A stretch of DNA of 64,000 nt from Variovorax gossypii. GTDB taxonomy: Bacteria > Pseudomonadota > Gammaproteobacteria > Burkholderiales > Burkholderiaceae_C. Shown here one piece after another: positions 8,571-18,376 of this stretch. Each line of letters begins with the position of its first letter. The stretch's first letter is position 1. Under the pieces are notes generated by a model. It had not been told where the DNA came from. It made no database searches and worked only from the letters and a program-made list of their open reading frames with translations. Position numbers and translations under genes: made by a program. The stretch covers positions 1,054,001 to 1,118,000 of the forward strand of contig NZ_RXOE01000002.1 in the NCBI RefSeq assembly GCF_003965815.1, written 5' to 3'.

Positions 8571-8588
8571 TGATGGCCATCGCCATCA
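8571..8588 (-). promoter_or_regulatory. Inverted repeat upstream of the MFS leader
   Basis: TGATGGC-CATC-GCCATCA is a perfect 7-bp inverted repeat about 60 bp upstream of the long leader stem-loop and between two minus-strand genes. It might be an operator for the exporter gene. No clear promoter hexamers were found beside it. Confidence 0.3.
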
Positions 8589-8620
8589 GCGCGCCTCCCA
8601 TCGCGCCCCTTATCGCCCCC

Positions 8621-9166
8621 TTATTGCGGTGCCGGTCGCGGCTGCAATATCCGCCCGTCGGCGACGAACGAATCGCCGATCAGCACACGAAAGGATTCAC
8701 CGACCGGAAAGCGCGGCAGCGCGACGGCAGGCGACAGGAACTCGATCTCCAGCGTGGCGGGCTTGCCGCGCTCCAGCGCATCGCCCGGCGGCACGACCCA
8801 GCGCGCCGAGAAACCTTCCTTGTCGAGCACCAGCGCGCAGCGGTACTCGCCCGGCGTAACCGGAATGTCCTGCGAGGGCAGGGCCGGCTTGCGGAAGGTG
8901 ATCTCGGCGAGCACGCTGGGCGTGAAGGCGCCCAGGTCGTCGAAGCCCGGCGGTGCCGGCGGAGGAGCCTGGCGCGGCCGCTTGCCGATGAGCCATGCGA
9001 TGACGTTGCCGATGATCGGCACCCACAGCACCATCAGCAGCGTGGCGATGTCGCGCGTGGTCGAGCCGGGTGCCGCGTAGTGCCGCACGACCGCGCCGCC
9101 GACGGCCACGCACAGCAGCACAGCCACGATGAGCCTGCGCCTGGACTGGATCTTCGTGGTGCTCAT
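8621..9166 (-). CDS. Hypothetical membrane protein
   Basis: A 181-residue protein of unknown function. Two hydrophobic segments lie at about residues 12-30 and 40-58, followed by a Pro-rich linker ('KRPRQAPPPAPPGFDD') and a soluble C-terminal domain of about 110 residues with many beta-strand-like stretches ('EYRCALVLDKEGFSARWVVP', 'FRVLIGDSFVADGRIL') that resembles a small beta-barrel. The ATG overlaps the stop of the upstream GFA-family gene by 4 bp (9163-9166), so the two are coupled. The C-terminal part probably faces the cytoplasm. I do not recognise the family. Confidence 0.7.
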   Translation of the reverse strand: MSTTKIQSRRRLIVAVLLCVAVGGAVVRHYAAPGSTTRDIATLLMVLWVPIIGNVIAWLIGKRPRQAPPPAPPGFDDLGAFTPSVLAEITFRKPALPSQDIPVTPGEYRCALVLDKEGFSARWVVPPGDALERGKPATLEIEFLSPAVALPRFPVGESFRVLIGDSFVADGRILQPRPAPQ

Positions 9167-9564
9167 GCCTTCGGCGGCGGCGCTTCGGGGAACGAGGGGA
9201 TGGCCGTGGCGTGGTCGAGCCATGGCACTTCGTGCGAGGTCCAGATGTGCGTCGTGGGGCGCTGGCCCGGGTCGTCGTCGAGCGAGCCCAGGCGCAGGAT
9301 CACCTGCGGCTGCGCCACCCATTCGGCCACGAGGTGCGTGCCGCAGCGGGTGCAGAAGTGGCGCAGCTTGCCGGGCGTCGACTCGAAGGAGCCGATGGCT
9401 TCCTCGCCGGCGGTCCAGCGGAAGTCGGCACGGTCGGCGCGCGCGGTCGTCGTGAAGGCCGCGCTGTGCGCCTTGCGGCAGGTCTTGCAATGGCAGTGGA
9501 TGACGGGGCCGGCGAGGCGCGCGGCTTCGTACCGGACGGTGCCGCAGAGGCAGGAGCCTTTCAT
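9163..9564 (-). CDS. GFA family (glutathione-dependent formaldehyde-activating-like) zinc protein
   Basis: A 133-residue CENP-V/GFA-domain protein. The zinc-binding cysteines are visible as 'GSCLCGTVRYE' (residues 3-13), 'HCHCKTCRKAHSAAF' (about 23-37) and 'HFCTRCGTHL' (about 69-78), the standard pattern. True Gfa catalyses formaldehyde plus glutathione to S-hydroxymethylglutathione, but most small GFA-domain proteins are uncharacterised and the name should not be taken as a function. It is co-transcribed with the membrane protein gene at 8621-9166. Confidence 0.85.
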   Translation of the reverse strand: MKGSCLCGTVRYEAARLAGPVIHCHCKTCRKAHSAAFTTTARADRADFRWTAGEEAIGSFESTPGKLRHFCTRCGTHLVAEWVAQPQVILRLGSLDDDPGQRPTTHIWTSHEVPWLDHATAIPSFPEAPPPKA

Positions 9565-9628
9565 GGCTTTTCCTTTTTCGTTCGCGATGGGTGAGCGGGG
9601 CTGCGAGTCTATGCCCGCCGCAAGAAAG

Positions 9629-9651
9629 GACGGGCCCGTTCAGGGCCCGTC
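9629..9651 (-). terminator. Intrinsic terminator of ppc
   Basis: GACGGGCCC-GTTCA-GGGCCCGTC forms a perfect 9-bp stem with a 5-nt loop, 25 bp beyond the ppc stop. On the minus strand it is followed by CTTTCTTG, a modest U-rich run. Confidence 0.75.
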
Positions 9652-9675
9652 TTCACATCGCCGTGCGGTGCGTCG

Positions 9676-12519
9676 TCAGCCGGTGTTGCGCAGCCCCGCC
9701 GCCACCCCGTTGATCGAGATGTGGATGCCGCGCTGCAGCCGCTCGCCACCGTCGCCCGCACGGTAGCGCCGCATCAGCTCGACCTGCAGGTGGTGCAGCG
9801 GGTCGATGTACGGGAAGCGGTGGCGCACCGAGCGCTGCATCTCGGCATTGCCCTCGAGCCGCTGCTTCGCGCCGGTGATGAGCGAGAGCGCGTCCGAGGT
9901 GCGGTGCCATTCGGCATCGATCATCGAGAACACCTTCTGGCGCAGCTTGCGGTCGGTGACCAGCTCGGCGTAGCGCGAAGCCAGCGCGAGGTCGCTCTTG
10001 GCCAGCACCATGTCCATGTTCGACAGCAGCGTGCGGAAGAAGGGCCACTGCGCGTACATGCGCTGCAGCAGCGCCTGCCGTTCCTTCTTGCCCGCGGCAT
10101 TGCCGGCGGCGGCCAGGAACTGCTCCACGCCCGAGCCGAAGCCGAACCAGCCCGGAATGGTGAGGCGGCACTGGCCCCAGCTGAAGCTCCACGGCACCGC
10201 GCGCAGGTCGTCGATCTTGTGGCTGGGGTTGCGCGAGGCGGGGCGCGAGCCGATGTTGAGCTCGGCGATCTCGCGGATCGGCGTGGAGCCGAAGAAGTAG
10301 TCGCCGAAGCCCGGTGTCTCGTAGACCAGCTTGCGGTACGCCGCCATGCTCGCGGCCGACAGCTCGCTCGCGGCCGAGAGGAAATTGGCGGGCGCCGACT
10401 TGCCCTGCGGCAGCAGCGTGGCCTCCAGCGTGGCGGCCACCAGCGTCTCGAGGTTGCGCCGGCCGATCTCGCGGTTGGCGTACTTCGAGCCGATGACTTC
10501 GCCCTGTTCGGTCAGTCGGATCTGCCCGCGCACCGTGCCCGGCGGCTGCGCCAGGATGGCCTGGTAGCTCGGACCGCCGCCGCGGCCCACCGTGCCGCCG
10601 CGGCCGTGGAACATGCGCAGGCGGATCGGCTTGGCCTTCTTCTTGTTCAGCTCGTCGAAAAGCGACACCAGCGCGATGCCCGCGCGGTACAGCTCCCAGT
10701 TGCTGGTGAAGATGCCGCCGTCCTTGTTGCTGTCGGAGTAGCCGAGCATCACGTCCTGCTCGGCACCCGAACGCTCGATGAGCGCCTGGATGTTCGGCAG
10801 CGCATAGAAGGCGCGCACGATGGGTGCGGCGTTGCGCAGGTCTTCGATGGTTTCGAACAGCGGCACCACGATCAGGTCGCAGGTGGCGTTGCTGTCCATC
10901 GCGCCGCGCAGCAGGCCCACCTCCTTCTGCAGCAGCAGGGCTTCGAGCAGGTCGCTCACCGTCTCGGTGTGGCTGATGATGTAGTGGCGGATGGCCGCCG
11001 CGCCATAGCGCGCACGCGCGGTGCGTGCGGCGGCGAAGATGGCCAGCTCGCTCTTCGCGAGCGGCGAGTAGTCGGCGTCGGGCACGCGCAGCGGGCGGGC
11101 GTCGTCGAGCAGCCTCAGCAGCAGCGTCTGCTTGGCCTCTTCGGCCAGCGATGCATACGAGGGCTCGATGCGCGCGGTAGCCAGCAGCTCGGCGATGACG
11201 GCCTCGTGCTTGTCGGAACTCTGGCGCAGGTCGACCGTGGCCAGATGGAAGCCGAACACCTCCACCGCACGAATCAGCGGCAAGAGGCGCGGCGCGGCGA
11301 GCACGCTGCCGTGCTTTTCCTCGAGCGACTCGGCCACCGTGCGCAGGTCCGCCAGGAACTCCTCGGCGTTGGCGTACGGGTTCTGCGGCGCGACGGCGTG
11401 GCGCGCGGCCTCGCCTCCGGTGAGCTCGCGCAGCGTTGCGGCAAGACGCGCGTACACGCCGGTGAGGGCGCGGCGATAGGGCTCGTCCTTGCGGTGCTCG
11501 TTGGTGTCGGGCGAGCGCTCGGCCAGCGCCTGCATCTCGACCGACACGTCGACCAGCGTGGCCGAGAGCGACAGTTCGCCGCCCAGGTAGTGCACCTCGG
11601 TGAGGTAGTGGCGCAGCGCCAGTTCGCACTGGCGGCTCAGGGCGTATTCGAGCGTCTGGGCCGTCACGTTGGGGTTGCCGTCGCGGTCGCCGCCGATCCA
11701 CTGGCCCATGCGCAGGAAGGGCGCGACCGACGGCGCCTGGCCGCCTTGCGCCAGCGCCTTCTCGAGGTCGGCGTACACGCGCGGGATCTCGCGCAGGAAG
11801 GTGGCTTCGTAGTAGCTCAGCGCGTTCTCGATTTCGTCGGCCACGGTGAGCTTGGAGAAGCGCAGGATGCGCGTCTGCCAGATCTGCGTGACGCGGATGC
11901 GCATCTGCGTTTCGTTCTCGGCGAACTCGAGCGGGGTGAGCGTGTCCTTGCCGCCCGCGTAGGCGCTCTGGCGCAGCCGGATCTCGTCGCGCACGGTGAG
12001 CAGCTGCGCGATGGCGCGCTCGGCATCGAGGATGCTCTTGCGCTGCACCTCGGTCGGGTGCGCGGTGAGCACCGGCGAAACATAGCTGTGGGCCAGCGAA
12101 GAGACGATGTCGTCGGGCTTCACGCCGGCCTTGCGGATGCGCGCGAGCGCGGTCTGCAGGTCGCCTTCCACGCTTTCGCCGGCGCGCTCGGTTTCGGTGC
12201 GGCGGCGGATCTGGTGGCGGTCTTCGGCAAGATTGGCCAGGTGGCTGAAGTAGGTGAAGGCACGGATGACGCGCACCGTCTCCACTGCGCTCAGGCCCTT
12301 GAGCAGGTTCTTCAGCGCCCGGTCGGCCGCGTGGTCCGCATCGCGGCGGAAAGCCACGGACAGGGTGCGGATCTTCTCGACCAGTGCGTAAGTCTCGTCT
12401 CCCTCCTGCTCGCGGATCACGTCGCCGAGGATCCGGCCCAACAGCCGGATGTCTTCGATCAGAGGCTGGTCTTCGGCCTGACGGCGCTTGGGCGGAGCAG
12501 GTGTCTTGCTGGCTTTCAT
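9676..12519 (-). CDS. ppc: Phosphoenolpyruvate carboxylase
   Basis: A 947-residue enzyme catalysing PEP + bicarbonate to oxaloacetate + phosphate, replenishing the citric-acid cycle; cytosolic homotetramer. Both family signatures are present: '[12 protein letters not shown]' with the catalytic His (residues 151-162) and 'YSDSNKDGG' plus the glycine-rich '[14 protein letters not shown]' around residues 590-640. It ends in 'RNTG', as in bacterial enzymes where the C-terminus completes the active site. Length is in the normal range (880-970). It is divergent from hemC, and a perfect stem-loop terminator follows it. A very long open frame lies antisense to this gene and is ignored as a high-GC artefact. 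Confidence 0.98.
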   Translation of the reverse strand: MKASKTPAPPKRRQAEDQPLIEDIRLLGRILGDVIREQEGDETYALVEKIRTLSVAFRRDADHAADRALKNLLKGLSAVETVRVIRAFTYFSHLANLAEDRHQIRRRTETERAGESVEGDLQTALARIRKAGVKPDDIVSSLAHSYVSPVLTAHPTEVQRKSILDAERAIAQLLTVRDEIRLRQSAYAGGKDTLTPLEFAENETQMRIRVTQIWQTRILRFSKLTVADEIENALSYYEATFLREIPRVYADLEKALAQGGQAPSVAPFLRMGQWIGGDRDGNPNVTAQTLEYALSRQCELALRHYLTEVHYLGGELSLSATLVDVSVEMQALAERSPDTNEHRKDEPYRRALTGVYARLAATLRELTGGEAARHAVAPQNPYANAEEFLADLRTVAESLEEKHGSVLAAPRLLPLIRAVEVFGFHLATVDLRQSSDKHEAVIAELLATARIEPSYASLAEEAKQTLLLRLLDDARPLRVPDADYSPLAKSELAIFAAARTARARYGAAAIRHYIISHTETVSDLLEALLLQKEVGLLRGAMDSNATCDLIVVPLFETIEDLRNAAPIVRAFYALPNIQALIERSGAEQDVMLGYSDSNKDGGIFTSNWELYRAGIALVSLFDELNKKKAKPIRLRMFHGRGGTVGRGGGPSYQAILAQPPGTVRGQIRLTEQGEVIGSKYANREIGRRNLETLVAATLEATLLPQGKSAPANFLSAASELSAASMAAYRKLVYETPGFGDYFFGSTPIREIAELNIGSRPASRNPSHKIDDLRAVPWSFSWGQCRLTIPGWFGFGSGVEQFLAAAGNAAGKKERQALLQRMYAQWPFFRTLLSNMDMVLAKSDLALASRYAELVTDRKLRQKVFSMIDAEWHRTSDALSLITGAKQRLEGNAEMQRSVRHRFPYIDPLHHLQVELMRRYRAGDGGERLQRGIHISINGVAAGLRNTG

Positions 12520-12562
12520 TCGATGTTTGTCCTGGACTTCTTGAATGGAGTGCCGTCTTCGT

Positions 12563-12577
12563 TGTTGCGGCGCAACA
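12563..12577. promoter_or_regulatory. Dyad in the ppc-hemC divergent promoter region
   Basis: TGTTGCG-G-CGCAACA is a perfect 7-bp dyad in the 103-bp gap between the two divergent starts. TAGCAT at 12581-12586 could be a -10 box for hemC. The symmetry suggests a protein-binding site controlling one or both genes. Confidence 0.35.
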
Positions 12578-12622
12578 TGCTAGCATTCCCGCGGTTTGGA
12601 ACACGTACTTTTGGGACCGGTC

Positions 12623-13528
12623 TTGAGCAATATCGTCATCGCCACGCGCGAAAGCCGCCTGGCACTGTGGCAAGCCGAACACGTGCAGTCGCTTTTGCAA
12701 GAAAGAGGCCACGCCGTCAGCCTGCTGGGCCTGACGACCACGGGCGACCAGATCCTCGATCGCACGCTCAGCAAGGTGGGCGGCAAGGGGCTCTTCGTGA
12801 AGGAGCTCGAACTGGCGCTCGAGGAAGGGCGCGCCGACATCGCCGTCCATTCGCTGAAGGACGTGCCGATGGACCTGCCCGAAGGCTTCGTGCTGGCCTG
12901 CGTGCTGGAGCGCGAGGACCCGCGCGACGCGCTCGTCTCTCCCCGTTACGAATCGCTCGACGAGCTGCCGCAGGGCGCCGTCGTCGGCACTTCCAGCCTG
13001 CGCCGCATGGCGCTTCTGCGCGCGCTGCGGCCCGACCTGCGCATCGAACCGCTGCGCGGCAACCTCGACACCCGGCTGCGCAAGCTCGACGAAGGGCAGT
13101 ACGACGCCATCGTGCTGGCTGCGGCCGGGCTCAAGCGGCTGGGGCTGGAAAGCCGCATCCGCGTGGCCTTCGACGCCGACACCATGCTGCCCGCCGCGGG
13201 GCAGGGCGCGCTCGGCATCGAGGTGCGCGCCGACCGCAAGGACCTCATCGAACTGCTGGGCTCGCTGGCCCACAGGGGCGACTGGCTCTCCACCGCCGCC
13301 GAGCGCGCCGTGAGCCGAGCCATGGGCGGCAGCTGCTCCATGCCGCTGGCGGCCCATGCCCGCTGGCAGGCCGACGGCGCGCTGCGCATCGATGCCGCCT
13401 GGGGCGACCCGGAAGGCAACGTGCCGCTGGTGAAGGTGCATGCGCTGGCGCAGGCCGGCGACTTCGCCGAAGCCGACGCGCTCGGCGAGCATGCCGCGGC
13501 GCTGCTGCGTGCCGCCGGGGCCCACTGA
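12623..13528 (+). CDS. hemC: Hydroxymethylbilane synthase (porphobilinogen deaminase)
   Basis: Joins four porphobilinogen units into hydroxymethylbilane in heme synthesis; cytosolic. The N-terminus '[20 protein letters not shown]' is family-typical, '[20 protein letters not shown]' follows, and '[10 protein letters not shown]' (about residue 240) carries the Cys that binds the dipyrromethane cofactor. No ATG fits; TTG 12623 gives a 301-residue protein starting exactly where relatives start, while TTG 12596 would add nine residues. It opens the hemC-hemD-hemX-hemY cluster, with hemD 16 bp downstream. Confidence 0.96.
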   Translation: MSNIVIATRESRLALWQAEHVQSLLQERGHAVSLLGLTTTGDQILDRTLSKVGGKGLFVKELELALEEGRADIAVHSLKDVPMDLPEGFVLACVLEREDPRDALVSPRYESLDELPQGAVVGTSSLRRMALLRALRPDLRIEPLRGNLDTRLRKLDEGQYDAIVLAAAGLKRLGLESRIRVAFDADTMLPAAGQGALGIEVRADRKDLIELLGSLAHRGDWLSTAAERAVSRAMGGSCSMPLAAHARWQADGALRIDAAWGDPEGNVPLVKVHALAQAGDFAEADALGEHAAALLRAAGAH

Positions 13529-13544
13529 TACCGGTGGTCATCGT

Positions 13545-14318
13545 ATGACTGGCCGTCCCGTCATCGTCACGCGGCCGGCGCGCGAAGCCGCGCAATGGGT
13601 GAGCGACCTGCGCGGTGCGGGGCTCGATGCGGTGGCGCTGCCGCTCATCGTGATCGAACCTGCCACGGACATCGAGCAGCTGCGCACGGCATGGCGGCAG
13701 CTCGCGGACTACGCCGCGCTGATGTTCGTGAGCGCCACGGCCGTCGAGCATTTCTTCCAGCACAGGGGCACCGCCGATTCGCTGGCCGGTTGCCGCTTCT
13801 GGGCCACGGGCCCCGGTACCAAGCGCGCCTTGCTGCGTGCCGGCGTGCCGCCCGAGGCCATCGACGCGCCGCTGCCCGAGGCCACGCGCTTCGATTCCGA
13901 GGCGCTGTGGGAAAGCGTCCACGCGCAGGTGTCGACGGGCGTTCGCGTGCTGATCGTGCGCGGCGGCGACGAAGCCGGGCGACCCGCGGGACGCGACTGG
14001 CTGGCCAACGAGGTCGATGCCGCGGGCGGTCGTCGCGACACGGTGGTGGCCTATCGCCGGCTGCAGCCGTCGCTGGATGTCGTACAACGCAAGCTCGCCA
14101 TCGACGGCGCCGAAGGCCGCGCGATCTGGCTCTTCAGCAGCTCCGAAGCCATCGGCAATCTGCAGCGCGCGATGCCCGGCGTGCAGTGGCATGCCGCGAG
14201 CGCGGTCGCCACGCATGCGCGCATCGGCGAAGCCGCGCGGGCAGCGGGTTTCGGGACGTTGCGTGTATGCACACCGCTGCTGGAGGCGTTGGTCGCGTCT
14301 ATAGAATCCTTGGCATGA
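13545..14318 (+). CDS. hemD: Uroporphyrinogen-III synthase
   Basis: A 257-residue enzyme that cyclises hydroxymethylbilane with inversion of ring D. The sequence is poorly conserved in this family, but 'RPVIVTRPAREAAQWVSDLR' at the N-terminus, 'LMFVSATAVEHFF' near residue 60, 'LIVRGGDEAGRPAGRDWL' near 137 and 'WLFSSSEAIGNL' near 193 are the usual landmarks of the two-domain fold. The ATG at 13545 is chosen; the upstream in-frame stretch overlaps hemC. Its stop overlaps the next start (ATGA, 14315-14318). Confidence 0.95.
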   Translation: MTGRPVIVTRPAREAAQWVSDLRGAGLDAVALPLIVIEPATDIEQLRTAWRQLADYAALMFVSATAVEHFFQHRGTADSLAGCRFWATGPGTKRALLRAGVPPEAIDAPLPEATRFDSEALWESVHAQVSTGVRVLIVRGGDEAGRPAGRDWLANEVDAAGGRRDTVVAYRRLQPSLDVVQRKLAIDGAEGRAIWLFSSSEAIGNLQRAMPGVQWHAASAVATHARIGEAARAAGFGTLRVCTPLLEALVASIESLA

Positions 14319-15412
14319 GCGCCGCGTCCCCCACAGACGATCTTCCATCTTCCCCATCCGCTGCCACGGCGCCGGTGCCAGCCCCGCTGGCACCCCACCA
14401 GACACCTGCCGCGCAGGCCGCCGGAGCACTGCTTCTCTCCCGCATCGGATTCGCCCTCGTCGCTCTCGTGGCGCTGGCCGCATTGCTGATGTCGATCGCG
14501 CTGTGGCAGAAGGTCGGCGGCATGAAGGAGCAGCTCGCGCGCCAGAGCGCCGATGCCATCGCGCAGTCGATGGAGGCGCGCACGCTGGCGCGCCAGGCCA
14601 GCGACACGGTGCGCGATGCATCGGCCCGCGTGGCGCTGGTCGAGACCCGCGTGACCGAGATCGCGCTGCAGCGCTCGCAGCTCGAGGAACTCATTCAAAG
14701 CCTCTCGCGTTCGCGCGACGAGAACCTCGTGGTCGACATCGACTCGGCCGTGCGCCTGGCCCTGCAGCAGGCGCAGGTCACCGGCAGCGTCGAGCCCTTG
14801 CTGGCCGCGCTGAAGGCCGGCGACACCCGCATCGCACGCGCCGCGCAGCCGCGGCTCGCACCCCTGCAGCGGGCCATGCAGCGCGACGCGGATCGTCTGC
14901 GGGTCAGCACCAGCAACGACGGCGGCGAGGCGCTGCAGAAGCTCGACGAGCTGATGCGCAACGTGGACGACCTGCCCACGCTCAACGCGGTGGCCGTTCG
15001 CGGCACCGGCACCAACGCCTGGCAGGCCGAGCCCATTCCGGCCGACGCGCCGTGGTGGCGCCGCGTGCTGCTCACGGTGCGCGGCGAGGCGCGCTCGCTG
15101 GTGCGCGTGGGCCGCATCCAGAGCCCCGAGGCGATCCTGCTGGCGCCCGAGCAGTCGTATTTCCTGCGCGAGAACCTCAAGCTCAAGCTGCTCAATGCGC
15201 GCCTGTCGCTGCTGTCGCGGCAGATGGAAGCCACGCGCAGCGAGCTGTCGCAGGTAACGGCTTCGCTCAACCGTTATTTCGACCCCGCGTCGCGCCGCAC
15301 CCAGGCCGCGGCCACGCTGCTGCAGCAGCTGCAGTCCCTGGTGAAGACGACCGAGCCGGTCCGCATCGACGACACGCTGTCGGCACTTGCCACCGCAGCG
15401 GCAGGACGCTGA
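14315..15412 (+). CDS. hemX: HemX-like membrane protein (uroporphyrinogen-III C-methyltransferase-like)
   Basis: A 365-residue protein of the HemX family, often labelled uroporphyrinogen-III C-methyltransferase although it lacks the methylase domain. A Pro/Ala-rich cytoplasmic tail (residues 1-40) is followed by one membrane helix ('IGFALVALVALAALLMSIAL', about 45-64), a long coiled-coil of about 60-130 rich in Ala, Arg, Glu and Gln, and a C-terminal helical domain. It sits between hemD and hemY, as in many proteobacteria. The role is unproven; a scaffold for heme enzymes is the usual guess. Confidence 0.88.
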   Translation: MSAASPTDDLPSSPSAATAPVPAPLAPHQTPAAQAAGALLLSRIGFALVALVALAALLMSIALWQKVGGMKEQLARQSADAIAQSMEARTLARQASDTVRDASARVALVETRVTEIALQRSQLEELIQSLSRSRDENLVVDIDSAVRLALQQAQVTGSVEPLLAALKAGDTRIARAAQPRLAPLQRAMQRDADRLRVSTSNDGGEALQKLDELMRNVDDLPTLNAVAVRGTGTNAWQAEPIPADAPWWRRVLLTVRGEARSLVRVGRIQSPEAILLAPEQSYFLRENLKLKLLNARLSLLSRQMEATRSELSQVTASLNRYFDPASRRTQAAATLLQQLQSLVKTTEPVRIDDTLSALATAAAGR

Positions 15413-15422
15413 TCGGACATCC

Positions 15423-16706
15423 ATGCGCGCAGCAATCTGGCTCCTCGCCCTTTTCGCCGTCGCAGCGGCAGTCGCACTGTTCGCAGGCAACAACCAGGGC
15501 ACGATCACCGTGTTCTGGCCGCCGTGGCGCGTCGATCTTTCGCTGAACCTCGTGCTCGTGATCCTGCTGGTGGCTTTCGTGCTGCTGCATGCGGCGCTGC
15601 GGGCGCTCGCGGCGCTGTTCTCGCTGCCGACGCAGGCGCGCCAGTGGCGCCTGCAGCAGAAGGAACGCACGCTGCATGCGGCCCTGCTCGACGCGATGGT
15701 GCAGCTGATTTCCGGCCGCTTCTCGCGCGCGCGCAAGGCCGCGCAGGCCGCGCTCACGCAGGAAAAGACATTGGCCGCGCTCGGCGCCAGCCTGCCGCAG
15801 GCGCAGCAGGTGCGCGTGCTTTCGCACCTGCTCGCTGCCGAGAGCGCGCAGGCGCTGCAGGACAAGGCGGCGCGCGACGCGCATCTTCAGCAGGCCCTCA
15901 ACGAGAGCGTGGACCGCACCGTGCTCGCCAGCCCCGAGACGCGCGAAGGCGTGCAGCTGCGCGCGGCGCGCTGGGCGCTCGAAGACCGCGACGCGGCCGC
16001 CGCGCTCGCGCGGCTCGAAGAGCTGCCGCAGGGCGCGCAGCGCCGCACGCTCGCATTGCGCCTGCGTCTGAAGGCTGCTCGCCAGGATCGCCGCACGCTC
16101 GAAGCGCTCGAAACCGCGCGCCTGCTGGCCAAGCACCGTGCCTTCTCGGAAGCGGCTGCGCAGAGCATCGTGCGCGGCCTCGCCACCGAGCTGCTGTCGG
16201 GCGCGCACGACCCTGCGCAACTGCTGCGTGCGTGGAGCGAACTCGACGCCAACGAGCGCGAGATGCCCGAGGTGGCGATCCATGCTGCCCAGCGCATGGT
16301 CGCCTTGCGTGGAGACCTTGCCCTTGCGCGCGGCTGGCTTCTGCCGGCGTGGGAGCGCATGGTGGCCAATCCGCGCGGCCTGGGCGACGCATTGCGCGTC
16401 AAGCTGGCGCGAGCGCTCGAAGCGGGGCTCGACTCCGTGGACGCCGAATGGCTGGCGCGCATCGAAGCCGCGCAGCGCAACAATCCGCGCGACCCGAACC
16501 TGCAGTACCTCGCCGGCATGGCCTGCATGAAGCGCCAGCTCTGGGGCAAGGCGCAGCAGCTGCTGATGCAGGCCGGGCTCGGGCTGCAGGACACGGAGCT
16601 GTATCGCCGTGCCTGGCTGGCGCTCGCCAAGCTGGCCGAAGACCGCGACGACGCCGAGCAGGCGGCCGAGGCCTGGAAGCGCGCGGCTCAGGTCGAGAAC
16701 AGCTGA
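15423..16706 (+). CDS. hemY: HemY, TPR-containing inner-membrane protein of heme biosynthesis
   Basis: 427 residues with two N-terminal membrane helices (about 1-22 and 39-60) and a long cytoplasmic or periplasmic solenoid of helical TPR-like repeats; 'NNPRDPNLQYLAGMACMKRQ' near residue 355 is a recognisable repeat. It starts at ATG 15423, 10 bp after hemX, and ends 16 bp before the convergent MFS gene. This proteobacterial HemY is not the Bacillus protoporphyrinogen oxidase of the same name. It is needed for late heme synthesis by an unknown mechanism. Confidence 0.92.
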   Translation: MRAAIWLLALFAVAAAVALFAGNNQGTITVFWPPWRVDLSLNLVLVILLVAFVLLHAALRALAALFSLPTQARQWRLQQKERTLHAALLDAMVQLISGRFSRARKAAQAALTQEKTLAALGASLPQAQQVRVLSHLLAAESAQALQDKAARDAHLQQALNESVDRTVLASPETREGVQLRAARWALEDRDAAAALARLEELPQGAQRRTLALRLRLKAARQDRRTLEALETARLLAKHRAFSEAAAQSIVRGLATELLSGAHDPAQLLRAWSELDANEREMPEVAIHAAQRMVALRGDLALARGWLLPAWERMVANPRGLGDALRVKLARALEAGLDSVDAEWLARIEAAQRNNPRDPNLQYLAGMACMKRQLWGKAQQLLMQAGLGLQDTELYRRAWLALAKLAEDRDDAEQAAEAWKRAAQVENS

Positions 16707-16722
16707 GTCTCCGCCGGGCTCT

Positions 16723-18285
16723 TCAGGGGCACGCGGGCTTTTTCAGGCCCTGCGCCGGTTGCGTCGACTGCTTTCCGCTGCCGAAGACGAGCCAGCTGAT
16801 GCCGGCCAGCACCCACACGCCGACGCCGCCGTAGAGCATCACCAGCCCGAAGCCATGCACCAGCGCCGCATGCACCGTGGCGCCCGACGGGTCGGCCTGC
16901 GACAGCACCGGGAAGCCATCCGCAAGTGACGAGAAGCTGCCGGCCGCGATCTTCTCCGCCAGCGCGCGCAGCTGGAGCGCGTCGAGCGATGTGGAAAGCG
17001 CGCCGCGCAGATGCGCATGAACGCCTGCGAGCAGCACGAAGCCCATCAGCGCGATGTTGATGGCCAGCGTGATGAGCCGCGCGCTCATGTCCATGCCCGA
17101 CGCCATGCCCGCGCGTGCGCTCGGCACCGAGCCGGTGGTGGTGTTGGTGACGGGCGTGTTGGTCAGGCCCAACCCGATGCCGGCCAGCAGGCAGCCCGGC
17201 AGCATCGTCATCCAGCTCGCGTGGGCCATGCCGCTGCCGTAGCGCATCGCGATGAAGCCGAGCCCGATCACGAACAGGCCCGCGGGAATGACGATGCCCG
17301 GGCGGTAGCGCAGCGAGAGCCGTTCGGCCAGCGGCGGCAGTACCAGCGTGGGCAGCGTGTAGGCCAGCAGCGCCGAGCCGGCGATGACCGCGTCGTAGCC
17401 CAGCGCGCCCTGGAAGTAGATCGGCAGGTAGATCATGAACGGCCAGAAGCTGAAGTTCATGCCGATGGAGCCGATGATCGAGCCCGAGAAGTTGCGGATC
17501 CTGAAGACCGAGAAGTCGAACATCGGGTGCGGGTTGATCTTCTCCACCCACAGGAAGAGAACGAAGCTCGCGGCCGACGCGACCGCGATGCCGATGGCCA
17601 GCGGGCTCGAGAAGCCCAGGCCCGGCCCCTGCGTGATGAAACAGGTCAGGCCCAGCACCGTGAGCGACAGCGTGACGATGCCGGGCAGGTCGAGCCGCTG
17701 CGCGTCGGGGTCGCGCGACTCCTGCACGCTGCCGAGCACGAGGACCACCGCCAGCACGGCCAGCGGCGCATGGACCAAAAACACCCACTGCCAGCTCGAC
17801 AGCGCCGCGATCGCGCCGCCGATGATCGGCCCGAAACCCAGGCCCATGCCGAAGACCACGCCCCAGGTGGCGAAGGCCCGGCTGCGCTCCTTGCCCTGCT
17901 GGAACTGGTGCGAGAGCGCCGCGAGCTGGCAGATCAGCATGGTGCCGCCGCTCAGGCCCTGGAGGAAGCGCGCGACGATCAGCACCGCTGCGTTCTGCGC
18001 GAGCCCGCAGGCCAGCGAAGTGAGGCCGAACAGCACCACGCTGACGACGAGGATGCGCTTGCGGCCATAGCGGTCGGCCAGCGTGCCGGCGCCCATCAGT
18101 ACCGTGGTGCAGGCGATGGTGTAGGCGTTCATGATCCACTGCATGTCGCTGAAGTCGCCGTGCAGCGTTTTCTCGAGCGTGGGAAGAATGACCGGCACGC
18201 TGGAGATCTCCAGGCCGAACATCATGGCAATGAGGCAGATCGCGGCCAGCGCGACGCGGTTCTTGCCGGTGTGGGAGAGAGGCAT
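16723..18285 (-). CDS. MFS transporter, DHA2 family (EmrB/QacA-like, 14 helices)
   Basis: A 520-residue multidrug-type exporter. 'NAYTIACTTVLMGAGTLADR' then 'YGRKRILV' (about residues 46-72) is the DHA2 signature, 'GVVFGMGLGFGPIIGGAIA' around 138-156 is the antiporter motif C, and fourteen hydrophobic segments can be traced. The ATG at 18285 is chosen because GAAAGAC precedes it and the family start 'NRVALAAICLI' follows shortly after. No membrane-fusion partner (EmrA) is next to it, so it probably works alone in the inner membrane. It is divergent from a LysR-type gene, with a perfect inverted repeat between them. Confidence 0.88.
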   Translation of the reverse strand: MPLSHTGKNRVALAAICLIAMMFGLEISSVPVILPTLEKTLHGDFSDMQWIMNAYTIACTTVLMGAGTLADRYGRKRILVVSVVLFGLTSLACGLAQNAAVLIVARFLQGLSGGTMLICQLAALSHQFQQGKERSRAFATWGVVFGMGLGFGPIIGGAIAALSSWQWVFLVHAPLAVLAVVLVLGSVQESRDPDAQRLDLPGIVTLSLTVLGLTCFITQGPGLGFSSPLAIGIAVASAASFVLFLWVEKINPHPMFDFSVFRIRNFSGSIIGSIGMNFSFWPFMIYLPIYFQGALGYDAVIAGSALLAYTLPTLVLPPLAERLSLRYRPGIVIPAGLFVIGLGFIAMRYGSGMAHASWMTMLPGCLLAGIGLGLTNTPVTNTTTGSVPSARAGMASGMDMSARLITLAINIALMGFVLLAGVHAHLRGALSTSLDALQLRALAEKIAAGSFSSLADGFPVLSQADPSGATVHAALVHGFGLVMLYGGVGVWVLAGISWLVFGSGKQSTQPAQGLKKPACP

Positions 18286-18350
18286 CTGAGTCTTTCGAAG
18301 AGTCCCTGGTCGGGAAGTCCGGGCGATTCTGGGGAAAGCCTCTTCATGAT

Positions 18351-18368
18351 GGAAATGATTTAATTTCC
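18351..18368. promoter_or_regulatory. Inverted repeat between DHA2 exporter and LysR gene
   Basis: GGAAAT-GATTTA-ATTTCC is a perfect 6-bp inverted repeat with an AT-rich centre, 8 bp before the LysR start and 66 bp before the exporter start. It is the best candidate for the regulator's binding site. Confidence 0.5.
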
Positions 18369-18376
18369 TAGAATCC

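Noticed and set aside
9653..13548. Very long open frames spanning ppc and hemC on both strands
   Set aside because: They run out of frame through two well-identified genes and show no family motif.
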